A stretch of DNA of 64,000 nt from Actinoplanes lutulentus (GTDB lineage: Bacteria > Actinomycetota > Actinomycetes > Mycobacteriales > Micromonosporaceae). The notes beneath the pieces were generated by a model that was not told where the DNA came from, did no database searches, and worked only from the letters and a program-made list of their open reading frames with translations. Numbering within the stretch: position 1 is the first letter of the stretch; every line of letters starts with the position of its first letter. Where the stretch lies: NCBI RefSeq assembly GCF_003259845.1, contig NZ_QLMJ01000011.1, forward strand, positions 1-64,000, in the 5' to 3' direction. Positions 49,997-58,438 of the stretch are shown here, piece by piece. A program made the position numbers and the translations under genes.

Positions 49997-51187
49997 TCAG
50001 GTCTGCGTCGAGGGTGCTGTTCCTCGGGTTGCTCCCACTGGTGTGCGGGTGAATTCGCCGTGCGGCAGGACCGCGGCTATTCCGAAAACGATCAGGCCGG
50101 CGAGGGTGACGGCGGCGCCGGCCCAGAGGGGTGCGGTGTATCCGAGGCCGGCGGCGAGGGTGAGCCCGCCGATCCAGGCGCCGAACGCGTTGCCGACGTT
50201 GAACGCGGCGATGTTCGCCCCGGAGGCCAGGGTGGGCGAGGCTTCGGCGTGCGTCATGATGCGCATCTGCAGGCCGGGCACGGTCGCGAAGCCGAATCCG
50301 CCCATCAGGATCAGGGCCGCCACGGTCGCGATCTGGCTGGACGCCACCGCCGCGAAGATCGCCAGGACGATGGTCAGGCCGGCGAGCAGCACAGCCAGGG
50401 TGCGCCCGGGGTTGAGGTCGGCAGCCTTGCCGCCGGCGATGTTCCCGGCGAAAAGACCAACACCGAAAAGAACGAGGAGCCAGGGTACGGTCGAGGCGCT
50501 GAAGCCGCTGACCTGGGTCAACGTGTAAGCGATGTAGCTGAAGGCGCCGAACATGCCGCCGAATCCGAGCACCGTGATGATCATCGAGAGCCAGACCTGG
50601 CGGCTCTTGAAGATCGCGAAGTCAGATTTTTCGGGTTTTTTCGTGATGTTGGGGATCAGGACCGCGATGCCGACGAACGAGATCACGCCGATGACCGAGA
50701 TTGCCCAGAACGTGGCGCGCCAGCCGGCGGCCTGGCCGAGGAATGTGCCGAGCGGCACCCCGAGCACGTTGGCGACGGTCAGCCCGGTGAACATGATGGA
50801 GATCGCGGCCGCTTTACGGTTGGCCGGCACGAGATCGGCGGCGACAACCGCGCCGATGCCGAAGAACGCGCCGTGGCAGAGGGCGGCGAGCACCCGGCCG
50901 AGCAGCATCAGCTCGTAACTCGGCGCGACGGCCGAGAGCAGGTTGCCGGCGATGAACAGAATCATCAGGCCGAGCAGGGCCTTCTTGCGTCCGACCCGGG
51001 CGAGCGCGGCGGTGAGCGCGATGGCACCGACCGCGACCGACAGGGCATAACCGGAGATCAGATAGCCGGCAACGGACTCGGAGACGCCGAAGTCCGTGGC
51101 GACCTCGGGCAGCAGGCCGGCGATGACGAATTCGGTCAGCCCGATCCCGAACCCGCCGATGGCGAGTGCGTAGAGCGCGATGGGCAT
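49997..51187 (-). CDS. MFS transporter (AraJ/YdhP-like DHA1 family)
   Basis: 396 residues with twelve predicted membrane helices. Motifs fit the AraJ/YdhP branch: GFGIGLTEFVIAGLLPEVA in helix one, ARVGRKKALLGLM in loop 2-3, LCHGAFFGIG in helix four. Members export sugars or drugs; the substrate is unknown. ATG at 51185-51187. Divergent from a MarR gene, its probable repressor, with a long operator between. Confidence 0.92.
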   Translation of the reverse strand: MPIALYALAIGGFGIGLTEFVIAGLLPEVATDFGVSESVAGYLISGYALSVAVGAIALTAALARVGRKKALLGLMILFIAGNLLSAVAPSYELMLLGRVLAALCHGAFFGIGAVVAADLVPANRKAAAISIMFTGLTVANVLGVPLGTFLGQAAGWRATFWAISVIGVISFVGIAVLIPNITKKPEKSDFAIFKSRQVWLSMIITVLGFGGMFGAFSYIAYTLTQVSGFSASTVPWLLVLFGVGLFAGNIAGGKAADLNPGRTLAVLLAGLTIVLAIFAAVASSQIATVAALILMGGFGFATVPGLQMRIMTHAEASPTLASGANIAAFNVGNAFGAWIGGLTLAAGLGYTAPLWAGAAVTLAGLIVFGIAAVLPHGEFTRTPVGATRGTAPSTQT

Positions 51188-51206
51188 AGTTTCCTTCTCA
51201 CGACGA

Positions 51207-51252
51207 TATAGCGCGTGTGCAACGACTTAGAGATAGTTGCACGCGCGCTATA
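51207..51252. promoter_or_regulatory. MarR operator, 17-bp inverted repeats
   Basis: TATAGCGCGTGTGCAAC (51207-51223) and GTTGCACGCGCGCTATA (51236-51252) match at 16 of 17 positions across 12 bases. Each arm contains a smaller dyad TAGCGCGT/GCGCGCTA. Likely two bound dimers. Confidence 0.8.
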
Positions 51253-51281
51253 CCGGCGCAAGGCGGTGTATCGTCGGCCAC

Positions 51282-51716
51282 GTGGGGATCACCGATGACG
51301 CAATCGAGGTACGCGCGCAGGGCTGGCGCCGCCTCGCCGCCCTGCACGGGCTGATCGAGGCCGAGCTGGAACGCCGCCTGCAGGCCGCGCACAAGCTCTC
51401 CGTCGTGGAGTACACGGTGCTCGACGCACTGAGCCGCCAGGACGGCTGGCACATGCGGATGCGCCAGCTCGCCCGCGCCGCGGCGCTGTCCAGCAGCGCC
51501 ACCACCCGCCTGGTGACCCGCCTGGAAGACCGGGGCCTGCTCACCCGCATCCTCTGCGCCGACGACCGGCGCGGCATCTACACCGAGCTGACACCGGCCG
51601 GGCAGGCCCTGCTGCACCAGGCCCGCCCCACCCACGACCAGGCCCTCGCCGAGTCGTTGCGGGAAGCCACGAAACATCCCGAACTGGATGGGCTGGTCAG
51701 CTTCCTACAGGCGTGA
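51282..51716 (+). CDS. MarR-family regulator
   Basis: 144 residues. MarR winged helix with LSVVEYTVLDALSRQDGWHMRMRQLARAAALSSSATTRLVTRLEDRGLLTRILCADDRRGIYTELTPAG. GTG at 51282 is chosen because an upstream in-frame ATG (51237) lies inside the operator. Probably represses the divergent MFS exporter. Confidence 0.92.
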   Translation: MGITDDAIEVRAQGWRRLAALHGLIEAELERRLQAAHKLSVVEYTVLDALSRQDGWHMRMRQLARAAALSSSATTRLVTRLEDRGLLTRILCADDRRGIYTELTPAGQALLHQARPTHDQALAESLREATKHPELDGLVSFLQA

Positions 51717-51748
51717 AAAGTGTCGTACCTCTGTTCTAGGCTGCCGCC

Positions 51749-53704
51749 ATGGTGTTCGTGACCCGTGAAGAGTTCGATCAGTCGGTGGCCGAGGCGCGCA
51801 AGGCCGCACAGGCCTATTACGACAGCGGCGACGTCGTGATGACCGACGCCGACTACGACGTGCTCGCCGACCGCATCGCGGCGTCGCTGAAGGCAAACCC
51901 GGACTGGGACGACCAGGGCGTCACCACCGAGGTCGCGGCGGGCTCGTCGGCCGGTGGCGACGTGCGGCACCCCACGCCGATGCTCTCGCTCGACAAGATC
52001 ACCACAGCCGACGAGGTCACCGAGTTCGTCGCCACCCTCGGCGGCGACGGCTGCCTCGTCGAGGTGAAACTCGACGGCCTGGCGATCCGCGCGGAGTACG
52101 TCGAGGGCCGTTTGACGCTTGCCGCACTTCGTGGTGACGGCAGCACCGGCGAGGACGTCACCGCCCAGGTCCGCAAGGGTGTCGCCGGCCTGCCGGTCGC
52201 GCTCACCGGCGACTGGACCGGCGAGGTCCGCGGCGAGGTCTACATGACGGTCGCCGACTTCGAGACCGCCAGCGCCAACCGGGTCGCCGCCGGTGCCAAG
52301 GCGTTCGTCAACTCGCGCGGCGCGGTCGCCGGGTCGATCCGCAGCATCGACCGCACCTACGACACCCCGATGACCTTCGCGGCGTACGACGTGAGCGGCA
52401 CCTTCGACAGCCACCTGGAGCGGATGGCGTTCGCCGCCGGGCTCGGCTTCCCCGCCGCCTGCGACCTGATTCCGTCGGTGGCCGGCGAGCGGTTCACCGC
52501 CGAGGAGGTGACCGCCGCGATCGACGAGATCGGGTCGCACCGCGCCGACCTGGTCTTCCCGATCGACGGGGCGGTGATCAAGGCAAACCGTGAGGTGACC
52601 CGCCGCCGGCTCGGGCTGGCCAGCCGCACGCCGTATTGGGCGGCGGCCTTCAAATACCCGCCGGACACCGCCGCCACCGTGCTGCGCGACATCGAGGTGC
52701 GGGTCGGGCGCACCGGGCGGATCACCCTGCGCGCCGTCATCGACCCGGTCTACGTGGCCGGCACCACGGTGACCCGGGCGACCCTGCACAACCCCCAGTG
52801 GGTGCTCGACCAGGGTCTCGCCATCGGTCAGACCGTGGCGGTGTGGCGGGCCGGCGACGTCATCCCCCGGGTGACCACCCCGATCGGCGAGCAGCCGCAC
52901 GGCCTCACCCCGTGGACCCCGCCGGAGGTGTGCCCGCAGTGCGGCGAGCCGTGGGACAAGTCGAGCCTGCTGTGGCGCTGCCACACCGCTTCCTGTTCCG
53001 TCGTCGGGGCGATCACCTATGCCGCGAGCCGTGAGTGTCTCGACGTCGACGGCCTCGGTGAGGAGATCGTGATCGCGCTGGCCGAGGCCGGTCTGGTCAA
53101 GGATCTGGCCTCCCTGTTCGACGTGACTCTCGATCAATTCACCACGCTGCGCACCGGTGACGGCAGCCGCCAGGTCGGCGCCTCGACCGCGGGCCGCATC
53201 ATGACCGGGTTGACACGGGCCCGGGAGCAGCCGTTCAACCGGGTCATCACGGCGCTCGGCATCCGGATGACCGGCCGCTCGGTCGGCCGGTGGCTGGCAT
53301 CGCGGTTCAAGACGATGGACGCGCTGCGCGCCGCGACCGTCGAGGAGATCGCCGAGATCGACAAGATGGGCCTGATCAAGGCACAGCACGTCGTCGACGG
53401 CCTGGTCGCGATGAGCGACGTGATCGACCGGCTGGCCGCGCACGGGCTGTCGATGGCGGTGGTCGACGACGGTTCGGCGAAACCGCTGGCCGGCCAGGTC
53501 TACGTGGTCAGCGGCAGCGTCCCCGGTTACACACGCACCACGGTCAACGAGCGCATCGAGGCCCTCGGCGGCACCGCCAGCGGCAGCGTCTCGGCCAAGA
53601 CGACAGCGCTGGTCACCGCCGAGACCGGCACCACCAAGGCGAAGAAGGCCCAGCTGGAGATCCCGATCCTCGACCCGGAGGAGTTCGCCCGGATGCTGGC
53701 CTGA
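51749..53704 (+). CDS. ligA: NAD-dependent DNA ligase, LigA paralogue
   Basis: 651 residues with full LigA order: Ia domain (1-70), adenylation domain with K107 in VEVKLDGLA, OB fold, four-cysteine zinc finger (CPQCGEPW..RCHTASC), HhH region and C-terminal BRCT (AGQVYVVSGSVPGYTRTTV). Adenylation motifs diverge from housekeeping ligases: DGAVIKAN for DGVVVKV, SRTPYWAAAFKYPP for SRAPRWAIAYKFPP. It stands alone beside a MarR gene and not in the usual gatCAB context, so it is probably a second, accessory ligase. All catalytic motifs are present. Confidence 0.9.
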   Translation: MVFVTREEFDQSVAEARKAAQAYYDSGDVVMTDADYDVLADRIAASLKANPDWDDQGVTTEVAAGSSAGGDVRHPTPMLSLDKITTADEVTEFVATLGGDGCLVEVKLDGLAIRAEYVEGRLTLAALRGDGSTGEDVTAQVRKGVAGLPVALTGDWTGEVRGEVYMTVADFETASANRVAAGAKAFVNSRGAVAGSIRSIDRTYDTPMTFAAYDVSGTFDSHLERMAFAAGLGFPAACDLIPSVAGERFTAEEVTAAIDEIGSHRADLVFPIDGAVIKANREVTRRRLGLASRTPYWAAAFKYPPDTAATVLRDIEVRVGRTGRITLRAVIDPVYVAGTTVTRATLHNPQWVLDQGLAIGQTVAVWRAGDVIPRVTTPIGEQPHGLTPWTPPEVCPQCGEPWDKSSLLWRCHTASCSVVGAITYAASRECLDVDGLGEEIVIALAEAGLVKDLASLFDVTLDQFTTLRTGDGSRQVGASTAGRIMTGLTRAREQPFNRVITALGIRMTGRSVGRWLASRFKTMDALRAATVEEIAEIDKMGLIKAQHVVDGLVAMSDVIDRLAAHGLSMAVVDDGSAKPLAGQVYVVSGSVPGYTRTTVNERIEALGGTASGSVSAKTTALVTAETGTTKAKKAQLEIPILDPEEFARMLA

Positions 53705-53761
53705 GTTTCACGGCGTCCCAGAAGGGTAAGTACCGCTGCCCGGCACCCGATCAGTAAGGGT

Positions 53762-55681
53762 GTGCCGGAGCAGCTCTACCTCGGCGGTAACCTGATCATC
53801 ATGGTCGCCTACATGGCGATCATGATGGCGATCGTGGTGCCCGTGAACCGGGCCGGTCAGCTGCGCACCAACAAACTCGCCGTCGCCACCGCGATGATCT
53901 TCTTCAGCTGTGCGGTGGGCCACGGCCTGCACGCGCTCATGACGATCCGGGGCGCCGGCCACGGCCACTCCTCCGCGTCCTGGCTGTGGGCCACCGCGAT
54001 CTGGGACGCCGTCACCGCCATGATCGGCATCTATTACTGGACGCTGCGACGCGGTTATGCGGTGCTGCTCGGCCCCGGTGCGATCTACGTCGACCCGTGG
54101 GGTCAGCACCGCCTCGACGAGGCGAGCGCCCGGGAACAGGCGGCCGTGAACGAGGCCGCCCACCAGCAGGCCATCCTGGCGACCGTGGTCGACCACATCG
54201 ACGATGCGATCATCGGGCTCTCGCCGCGGGGCACGGTCACCGCCTGGAACCGCGGCGCCGAGAAGCTGTTCGGCCTGCCCGCACGCGAGACACTGGGTGC
54301 GCCCGTGACGGTGCTGAACCGGCCGGACGAGCTGCTCGACCGCATCCGCAGCGGCGCGACGGGCCTGCACGACGAAACCGATTGGGTACGCGAGGACGGC
54401 GCCACGATCCGGATCGCCGTCGACATCGCCCCGATCTGCGACGCCGCCGGTGAACTGATCGGCGCCTCCGTGGTGGCCCGCAACATCACCGCCGCGATGG
54501 AGGCGGCCGAGCAGCAACGTGCCATGGCCGAGCGCAGCCATCAGGCGCAGCGGATGGAGAGCCTCGGCAAACTGGCCGGCGGCGTGGCCCACGACTTCAA
54601 CAACATCCTCGCGATCATCCAGAACTACACCGAGTTCGCGGCCGAGATGTGCGAGGACAAACCCGAGGTACGCGCGGACCTGGCGCACGTGACGACGGCA
54701 GCGGAACGCGCCACCAACCTGACCCGGCAGTTGCTCACGTTCACCCGCGGCGACGCCGTACAGCCGCAGGACATGGACCTGAACCCGGCGGTCGCCGAGG
54801 TGGAGGCGATGCTGGCACGCACGATCGGCGAGGACATCACGCTGATCGCGGTGCCGTCCGGCCGGCCGATCTTCGTACACGCCGACCCGGGTCAGATCCA
54901 GCAGGTACTGCTCAACCTGGCGATCAACGCCCGGGACGCGATGCCGGACGGCGGCACCCTGGTCCTGGAGGTCAACACGGCCACGCTCGGCGGCGACGAG
55001 ATGGACATGCAGCCGCCGCTACCGGCCGGCGTGTACGCCCGAATCCTGGTCAGCGACACCGGCGAAGGCATCCCACCGGAGGTAGCCGAACGCATCTTCG
55101 AACCGTTCTTCACCACGAAACCGCACGGCAAGGGCACCGGACTGGGCCTGGCCACCGTGTACGGCATCGTGGCCGAAGCCGGCGGCGGCATCAACCTGTA
55201 CTCGGAGCAGGGCATCGGCACCACGTTCCGGATATACCTGCCGCTGGTGCCCGAGGGCGCCGCCCCGCACACCCCGGCCGCCCGGATCACCCCCGCCGAC
55301 GGCGCCGGGCGTACCGTCCTGGTCGTGGAGGACGAGCCGGCGCTGGCCCGCGTCGTCACCCGCATCCTGGCCGGCGGAGGCTATCGGGTGGTGGCCGTGA
55401 ACAACGGCCCGGAAGCCCTCGACGCCTTCGGCACGCAGAAATGCGACGTCCTGCTGACCGACGTCATCATGCCGGAGATATCCGGGCCCCGGCTGGTCGA
55501 GCTGCTGCACGAACGCCGGCCTGATCTGCCGGTGCTGTACATGTCCGGGTACAGCAACGGACTGCTCGGGACCACGCACATCCTGGACGACGACATCGCG
55601 TTCATCGAGAAGCCGTTCACCGGCCAGGACCTGCTCCTCAAACTCGGCGATGTGCTGATCGGGGTCCGCTCGGAGGCGTGA
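53762..55681 (+). CDS. hybrid histidine kinase with ethylene-receptor-like sensor, PAS and receiver
   Basis: 639 residues. Three N-terminal membrane helices (about 8-30, 38-60, 75-98) with C50-x3-H54 in FFSCAVGHGLHAL, the same spacing as the copper ligands of plant ETR1; the ETR1 aspartate in helix one is not conserved. A PAS domain (about 132-255) follows, then HisKA with ESLGKLAGGVAHDFNNILA, HATPase (LLNLAINARDAMPDGG, SDTGEGIPP, GTGLGLATVYG) and a receiver (VLVVEDEP, phosphoacceptor in VLLTDVIMPE, EKPF). The kinase is of the NtrB/HWE-like AHDFNN class. No separate output protein is nearby. GTG at 53762. Confidence 0.88.
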   Translation: MPEQLYLGGNLIIMVAYMAIMMAIVVPVNRAGQLRTNKLAVATAMIFFSCAVGHGLHALMTIRGAGHGHSSASWLWATAIWDAVTAMIGIYYWTLRRGYAVLLGPGAIYVDPWGQHRLDEASAREQAAVNEAAHQQAILATVVDHIDDAIIGLSPRGTVTAWNRGAEKLFGLPARETLGAPVTVLNRPDELLDRIRSGATGLHDETDWVREDGATIRIAVDIAPICDAAGELIGASVVARNITAAMEAAEQQRAMAERSHQAQRMESLGKLAGGVAHDFNNILAIIQNYTEFAAEMCEDKPEVRADLAHVTTAAERATNLTRQLLTFTRGDAVQPQDMDLNPAVAEVEAMLARTIGEDITLIAVPSGRPIFVHADPGQIQQVLLNLAINARDAMPDGGTLVLEVNTATLGGDEMDMQPPLPAGVYARILVSDTGEGIPPEVAERIFEPFFTTKPHGKGTGLGLATVYGIVAEAGGGINLYSEQGIGTTFRIYLPLVPEGAAPHTPAARITPADGAGRTVLVVEDEPALARVVTRILAGGGYRVVAVNNGPEALDAFGTQKCDVLLTDVIMPEISGPRLVELLHERRPDLPVLYMSGYSNGLLGTTHILDDDIAFIEKPFTGQDLLLKLGDVLIGVRSEA

Positions 55682-55818
55682 GAACCCACCCGCGCGCAAC
55701 CGGGCGGTGCTGCGGGACCGCTGTCCGCCGCCCCAGCGGCCTGGCCATGCGCACCGACGACCTCGCGGTGCACTACCAGGCCGTACTCACCCTCGCGGGG
55801 ATCCTGCTCTGGACCACA

Positions 55819-56121
55819 TCATGATTCGAGAGACGGTTCCTGGGCGTCGTTCTTGCCCCAGTTGCCGAGTGCGACGATCGCTTCGCGCAAGGCGAGCCCA
55901 CGATCGGTCAGCGCATAGGCCCGGGTGTTGTGCCGAAGGGGCAGGCGGACCAGCACGCCGGCCGCTTCGAGCTCGCGCAGGCGTGTCGCGAGCATGTTCG
56001 TCGGCACGCCGAGGTCGCGCTGCAGATCGCCGTAGCGTTGTGGCCCGTCGAGCAGCCGGTCCACGATGAGCAGGGCCCACCGTGCTCCGACGATGTCGAG
56101 GGCCGCCGCGAGGTCGCTCAC
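55819..56121 (-). CDS. HxlR-family regulator
   Basis: 100 residues. HxlR winged helix: ALDIVGARWALLIVDRLLDGPQRYGDLQRDLGVPTNMLATRLRELEAAGVLVR, ending YALTDRGLAL. ATG overlaps the stop of the VOC gene by four bases, so both are cotranscribed and controlled by the palindrome at 56532. The usual cysteine is not evident, so a ligand other than aldehydes is possible. Confidence 0.88.
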   Translation of the reverse strand: MSDLAAALDIVGARWALLIVDRLLDGPQRYGDLQRDLGVPTNMLATRLRELEAAGVLVRLPLRHNTRAYALTDRGLALREAIVALGNWGKNDAQEPSLES

Positions 56122-56522
56122 GCGGCCGGATCGGCGTCCGCCTTCATCCAGAACGGTGAGTAGTGGTAGCCGTCGGGGTCGTCGAACTGGCGCTGGTACA
56201 TGAAGGGGTAGTCGTCGGTGTCACCGATCCGCCCGCCGGCGGCGCCGGCGCGGTCAACGAGCTCGTCGACCGCCTCGCGGCTGCCCAGGTTGAACGAGAC
56301 GGTGACCTTCGAGGGCGTCTGCGGTCCGCCGATCAGCTCTTCGACTCCGCCGACGCTCGCGTACATCTCGCGGCTGCCGAGCATGACGTACTGCTCGGGC
56401 GCGATCGCGAAGCACGACACGTTGTGGTCGGACATCTCGGCGTTGAGGACCCAGCCGAGGGCCGTGTAGAAGGCGGTTGCGCGCTCGACGTTCTCAACCG
56501 GGCAGGTGATGAAAAGGCTCAT
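56118..56522 (-). CDS. VOC-superfamily (glyoxalase-like) protein
   Basis: 134 residues with two beta-alpha-beta-beta-beta modules: LFITCPVENVERATAFYTALGW and VTVSFNLGSREAVDELVDRAGAAGGRIGD, ending FDDPDGYHYSPFWM. It resembles the YdhL/PhnB-like lactoylglutathione-lyase relatives; activity is unknown. ATG at 56520-56522 chosen because the longer frame would run through the operator. Operon with the HxlR regulator. Confidence 0.87.
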   Translation of the reverse strand: MSLFITCPVENVERATAFYTALGWVLNAEMSDHNVSCFAIAPEQYVMLGSREMYASVGGVEELIGGPQTPSKVTVSFNLGSREAVDELVDRAGAAGGRIGDTDDYPFMYQRQFDDPDGYHYSPFWMKADADPAA

Positions 56523-56531
56523 ACGGCCATG

Positions 56532-56546
56532 CTTGCAAAATGCAAG
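56532..56546. promoter_or_regulatory. HxlR operator CTTGCAAAATGCAAG
   Basis: Perfect 6-3-6 palindrome nine bases upstream of the VOC start; length and position are typical for HxlR autoregulation. Confidence 0.75.
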
Positions 56547-56661
56547 TAGCCCGTCAAGGGGCATGCGGCCTGCGCAAGCGTGTCCCGCGGTGACGAGCAG
56601 GCTCATCGGCCGGCAGCGCGACTCCGCGGCAAGACGGACGTTCGGCTTGCGAACGAAATGT

Positions 56662-57502
56662 TCACGGTGTCTCTGGCGTAGCGGGCGGCGATGTGCCGGG
56701 ACCGTCGCGGAAGGCCAGCCCGGCCGCGTCCAAGGCCGAGCGCAGAAGGCCCATGGCGTAGGGCCCGACGCCGTGCAGTGCCTGCACCTCGCCGGCGCTG
56801 AGCCCGGCCACCTGTTCGAGCCGGACCACTCCGCGCCCGGTGAGCGCCCGGGTCGCGGCGGCGCCGAGGTGCGGCAAGGGGATGCCGGGTTCCGGTGCTG
56901 AGCGGCCGCCGGCGGCCCGGGGATGTCCCTCGTGATCCAGAACGGCGCCGCCGCGCGCGGAGAGCCGGTACCCGATATCCAGTGATTCGGTCAGGCCGCG
57001 CTCCTTCAGTTTGCGTACGTTCTGTTTGAACGAGGGGGTGTCGCGACCCATCCGTTCGGCGAGGTCGGGTGCCCGGGTGGCCGGCAGTTCGTCGATGAGA
57101 GAGAGCGTCGCCCGGGTCCACGGGCCGGTCGACGAGGCGCGGTCGAGCCGGTCGAGCCACGCGCCGATCGCGTCCATCTCGGCAGCGTCGGGTACCACCT
57201 CCCGCAAAGCCTGCCGCGGGTCGGCGCCGGCGTACCGCAGCCCGATCCGGTACACCGGCCGGTTCCGGGTGCAGGCGGTCCAGTCCCTGCCGCAGCGCCG
57301 CCAGCGAAGCCGCCCCGGCCCGGCGCGCGTCCGCAGCGGTCAGCGTCTCCACCGGCACACGGTCGACGGACGTGACCTCGACCAATCCGACCGCGGTACG
57401 CATCCGGGTACCGGCCTTGACCCGAGGCCGCTCCCACCGGCGGAACGCCACGTCGACGTCGCCGGCACGGATCGCCGCCAATTCTGTGGGACGCATCTGC
57501 AC
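56662..57502 (-). pseudogene. ASCH-domain / helix-hairpin-helix protein, frameshifted
   Basis: An N-terminal ASCH-type segment (MRPTELAAIRAGDVDVAFRR, TAVGLVEVTSV, DARRAGAASLAALRQGL) lies in one frame from 57502 to about 57262. The continuation (YRIGLRYAGADPRQALRE, a helical region, then a HhH segment VEQVAGLSAGEVQALHGVGPYAMG-like) is in another frame ending at 56662. One extra base near CCCGGAACC (about 57258-57266) explains the break. Actinobacterial ASCH proteins keep both parts in one chain. ASCH domains bind RNA or modified nucleotides. Either a recent frameshift or a sequencing error. Confidence 0.7.
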
Positions 57503-57641
57503 GCACCAAGTTCAGCACAGGCCGTCGCCCATCCAACGGGACCTGCGGCAACGCCGGATGACAGTCTGATCGCCGCAGTCACCCGAGATCTTCGCTCAAC
57601 GTCTGCGACATAGCCTGGAATCCGTGGAGCGGGTGGACGCA

Positions 57642-58100
57642 ATGAGCCAGAAAGTGCTGCGACTCGTCGGCTACTGGGACGACCCTTCGACGCCTGACGG
57701 CTGGCCGGATGTCCACGACTTCCTCGATGACAGCTTGCCGGCAGAGGAACGTGACGCGGTGGTCGCGTATCTGCGCTCGGGGACGGTGTACGTGGCCTTC
57801 GCGGGACTTTCGGTTTGCCGCGTATGCGGCGTCCTCAATGGCAGTACCGAGATGACCGACGGCGAGCACTTCGTCTGGCCTGAAGGCTTGAGCCACTACG
57901 TAGAGTCACACGGCGTCCGCCTCCCGGCCGAGGTCCTGGAAGTCGCTCGCCGAGGCCTCATCCGGCCCATCGATCTGCTTGCATTCGAGCGGGCACTGTT
58001 CGAGACACGGGAGCTGACTATCGACGAGCGATGGTGGCGAAGTCTGTCAGCGATCACCAGCCGGCGTGCCAGGCATCCCGCGTCCGATGAGCACCAGTGA
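57642..58100 (+). CDS. conserved hypothetical protein
   Basis: 152 residues, function not recognised. Begins KVLRLVGYWDDP and contains WPDVHDFLDD, YLRSGTVYVAF, CRVCGVLNGSTEMTDGEHFVWPEGLSHYVESHGVRLP: a C-x2-C pair and conserved Trp/His/Tyr suggest a small metal or ligand site. Similar short proteins occur in actinobacteria and myxobacteria (from memory), often as lone genes. No signal peptide. ATG at 57642 is preferred to a GTG at 57624. Confidence 0.7.
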   Translation: MSQKVLRLVGYWDDPSTPDGWPDVHDFLDDSLPAEERDAVVAYLRSGTVYVAFAGLSVCRVCGVLNGSTEMTDGEHFVWPEGLSHYVESHGVRLPAEVLEVARRGLIRPIDLLAFERALFETRELTIDERWWRSLSAITSRRARHPASDEHQ

Positions 58101-58263
58101 GGGCACCCAAACGATGGGCGCAGGGCTCGTCGTGGCCGCGCCGTTCGCCATCCTCGCCGCCCTCGCCGGCGGCGGCGTGCCGGACCCGCACGGCGACGGC
58201 CGCAGCAAGAGCAAGGCATGCCGGCCGGCCGCAGCGAGAGCAAGGCGTGCCGTCCGGGCCTGA
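58087..58263 (+). CDS. possible small membrane peptide
   Basis: 58 residues: MSTSEGTQTMGAGLVVAAPF begins a chain with one hydrophobic segment (about 11-30) and a basic tail encoded by a 29-bp tandem repeat. Overlaps the preceding gene by 14 bases. No homology recognised; may be spurious. Confidence 0.25.
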   Translation: MSTSEGTQTMGAGLVVAAPFAILAALAGGGVPDPHGDGRSKSKACRPAAARARRAVRA

Positions 58264-58403
58264 CCCGCTTCAGGCGCTCGTCGCACCTGAAGCGGGTGGG
58301 CCGCTGGTTACTGCTTGCCGGAAACCGCACGCCTCACCCAAGGCCGCCGGAGACCGCGCGCCTCACCCAAGGCCGCCGGGAACCGAGCGCCTCGCCTGGG
58401 GCC
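58199..58403. repeat. 29-bp repeat units flanking a hairpin
   Basis: Two copies of a 29-base unit at 58201-58258 (CGCAGCnAGAGCAAGGC) and three copies of a different 29-base unit at 58317-58403 (GCCGGnnACCG, GCGCCTCACCCAAGGCC). The stretch 58101-58438 otherwise holds no convincing gene. Confidence 0.75.
58263..58297. terminator. 12-bp perfect stem-loop
   Basis: ACCCGCTTCAGG (58263-58274) and CCTGAAGCGGGT (58286-58297), between convergent 57642 and flotillin genes. Probable terminator for one or both. Confidence 0.6.
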
Positions 58404-58438
58404 GATCCCCGGTCGCCGGGGTTGGTCGCGAAGGGCGG

